In this document: one piece after another, positions 5,360 through 6,664 of the stretch | How the letters are laid out: each line of letters begins with the position of its first letter | Position numbering within the stretch: position 1 is the stretch's first letter | Assembly: GCA_026398835.1 (NCBI GenBank) | Contig: JAPLSD010000460.1 | Location: 1 to 6,664, forward strand | DNA: 6,664 bases | Reading direction: 5' to 3' | DNA from: Pseudomonas sp. | GTDB taxonomy: Bacteria > Pseudomonadota > Gammaproteobacteria > Pseudomonadales > Pseudomonadaceae | The notes under the pieces: model-generated | The model's input: the letters and a program-made list of their open reading frames with translations, nothing else | The model's database searches: none | Told to the model about the DNA's origin: nothing | Program-made: the position numbers and the translations under genes

Positions 5360-6664
5360 ATGCTTGCGACTTCCCGCTCCCTGCGCCTGGCGCTGTATAC
5401 CCTGCTGATTGTTGCTGGTGCAGTGATTGCTGCCAGTCTGGCCATGCGCCATACCGAACGCCAAGCGCTGGTGGACGACGCGGCTCGCGCCAATGAACAG
5501 CTGGCGCTGTACGCCAATTCCCTGCACACCTTGATCGAGCGTTATCGCGCCCTGCCCTCCGTGCTGGCGCTGGACCCTGAATTGAGTTCGGCGCTTAACG
5601 GGCCGGTGAGCACCGAGCAACAGGACGCACTAAACCGCAAGCTAGAGAAAATCAACGGCGCTGCCCAGTCCTCGACGCTGGAACTGCTGGACCGCACAGG
5701 CCGGGCCGTGGCCGCCAGTAACTGGCGGCTGCCGAGCAGTTATGTCGGCCACAATTATGGCTTTCGCCCCTACTTCAGCCAGACCCGAAGCCAGGGCACC
5801 GGACGCTTTTATGCGGTGGGCGTGACCAGCGGCATTCCCGGTTATTTTCTGTCCAGCGCGGTGACCAGCGACAGCGGCGAGTTCCTTGGCGCGATGGTGG
5901 TGAAACTGGAGTTCCCGGAACTTGAGCGAGAATGGCGCCAGGGCAGCGACACCCTGCTGGTCAGCGACGCCCGCGGAATCGTCTTCATCGCCAACCAGCC
6001 CGGCTGGCGTTATCGCCTATTACAGCCGCTGTCGGAGAGTGATCGGTCTGAGCTCAAAGCCACCCGGCAATACGACAAGCAACCGCTGACCCCACTCCAA
6101 TATCGCGCCACCCGGCACTTCGACAAGAACAGTTACCTGGCCCGTGTCGAGGGGCCGGACGGAACCGCGAACTATCTGTGGGAGTCACTGCCGCTGACCG
6201 CCGAAGGCTGGACCCTGCACCTGCTGCGTCGTCCGCAAGCCGCCATCGAAGACAGCCGCAACGCCGGGCTCGCAGCGGCCGGTGTGTGGCTGACGCTGGT
6301 GTTCCTGCTGCTGTTTCTCAACCAGCGCTGGCGCCTGGCCCGCATGCGGCAACGCAGCCGTGAAGAACTCGAAAAACTGGTGGAAGAACGCACTCGCGAT
6401 TTGCGCACGGCTCAGGATGGCCTGGTGCAGTCTGCCAAACTTGCCGCCCTTGGGCAGATGTCCGCCGCGCTGGCCCATGAAATCAACCAGCCGCTGACCG
6501 CTCAACGCATGCAGTTGGCGACCTTGCGCCTGCTGCTGGATCACGGCCGGATAGACGACGCCTACAAAGCCATCACCCCGCTGGATGACATGCTGACGCG
6601 CATGGCCGCCCTTACCGGCCATCTCAAGACCTTCGCCCGCAAGAGCCCCAGCGGTCTGCGCGAG
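5360..6664 (+). CDS. DctB-like transmembrane sensor histidine kinase (3' end outside window)
   Basis: The visible part is 435 residues and the frame is open at the window end. Seen: helix 1 (about 9-28), a periplasmic sensor region (29-301) of double-Cache type with the motif YVGHNYGFRPYF (128-139) and YAVGVTSGIPGYFLSS (151-166), helix 2 (302-321), a coiled-coil linker (325-358), then the phosphoacceptor helix AALGQMSAALAHEINQPLT with H373. The N/G1/G2 boxes of the ATPase domain lie outside. This layout and these motifs are those of DctB-family kinases, which sense C4-dicarboxylates (succinate, fumarate, malate) or, in relatives such as AauS and MifS, acidic amino acids or 2-oxoglutarate. They normally work with an NtrC-type sigma-54 activator, which would be expected just downstream. 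The ligand is inferred from family only. The start is uncertain: neither this ATG nor the in-frame ATG at 5324 has a clear ribosome site. 5360 is preferred because helix 1 then starts near the N-terminus. Confidence 0.88.
   Translation, partial: MLATSRSLRLALYTLLIVAGAVIAASLAMRHTERQALVDDAARANEQLALYANSLHTLIERYRALPSVLALDPELSSALNGPVSTEQQDALNRKLEKINGAAQSSTLELLDRTGRAVAASNWRLPSSYVGHNYGFRPYFSQTRSQGTGRFYAVGVTSGIPGYFLSSAVTSDSGEFLGAMVVKLEFPELEREWRQGSDTLLVSDARGIVFIANQPGWRYRLLQPLSESDRSELKATRQYDKQPLTPLQYRATRHFDKNSYLARVEGPDGTANYLWESLPLTAEGWTLHLLRRPQAAIEDSRNAGLAAAGVWLTLVFLLLFLNQRWRLARMRQRSREELEKLVEERTRDLRTAQDGLVQSAKLAALGQMSAALAHEINQPLTAQRMQLATLRLLLDHGRIDDAYKAITPLDDMLTRMAALTGHLKTFARKSPSGLRE

Overview
The window looks like chromosome of a Pseudomonas, most likely of the P. 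fluorescens complex. Three things point there. The genes at 1308-6664 are GC-rich with C/G-ending codons. The repeat near 1251 carries the GCGGGCAAGCCCGC core followed by TCCCAC that is typical of Pseudomonas REP elements. The gene order reductase / membrane diguanylate cyclase / class I fumarase matches what I recall of P. aeruginosa PA4331-PA4333 (PA4332 = sadC). This assignment is from memory; no search was run.

Layout. (1) Positions 1-1186, plus strand: the 3' end of a TauD/TfdA (clavaminate-synthase-like) Fe(II)/2-oxoglutarate oxygenase, then a TSUP-family (TauE/SafE, YfcA-like) membrane transporter 43 bases later. The first 360 bases are only about 48% GC by hand count, clearly below the rest, so this part looks accessory. 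(2) Positions 1187-1307: a convergent gap with a small hairpin and a degenerate inverted pair of REP elements. (3) Positions 1308-3357, minus strand: a two-gene unit in which a six-helix membrane GGDEF protein overlaps by 8 bases a soluble [2Fe-2S]/FAD/NAD(P)H reductase. (4) Positions 3358-3702: a divergent regulatory gap with an AT-rich perfect inverted repeat, a probable fumarase promoter, and a leader holding a possible 11-codon upstream ORF inside a stem-loop. (5) Positions 3703-5226, plus strand: class I fumarase, followed by a strong intrinsic terminator. (6) Positions 5360-6664, plus strand: the start of a DctB-like sensor histidine kinase, cut off by the window end before its ATPase domain.

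Function. The right-hand part combines central carbon metabolism (fumarase), a sensor kinase of the type that detects C4-dicarboxylates, and c-di-GMP synthesis coupled to a redox enzyme. The left-hand part may be the edge of a separate small-molecule module: an oxygenase that hydroxylates or desaturates a substrate, and a transporter that could move the substrate or product. I found no CRISPR array, tRNA, rRNA, insertion sequence or phage gene. The least explained items are the oxygenase/transporter pair at the low-GC edge, the coupled cyclase and reductase, and the fumarase leader.
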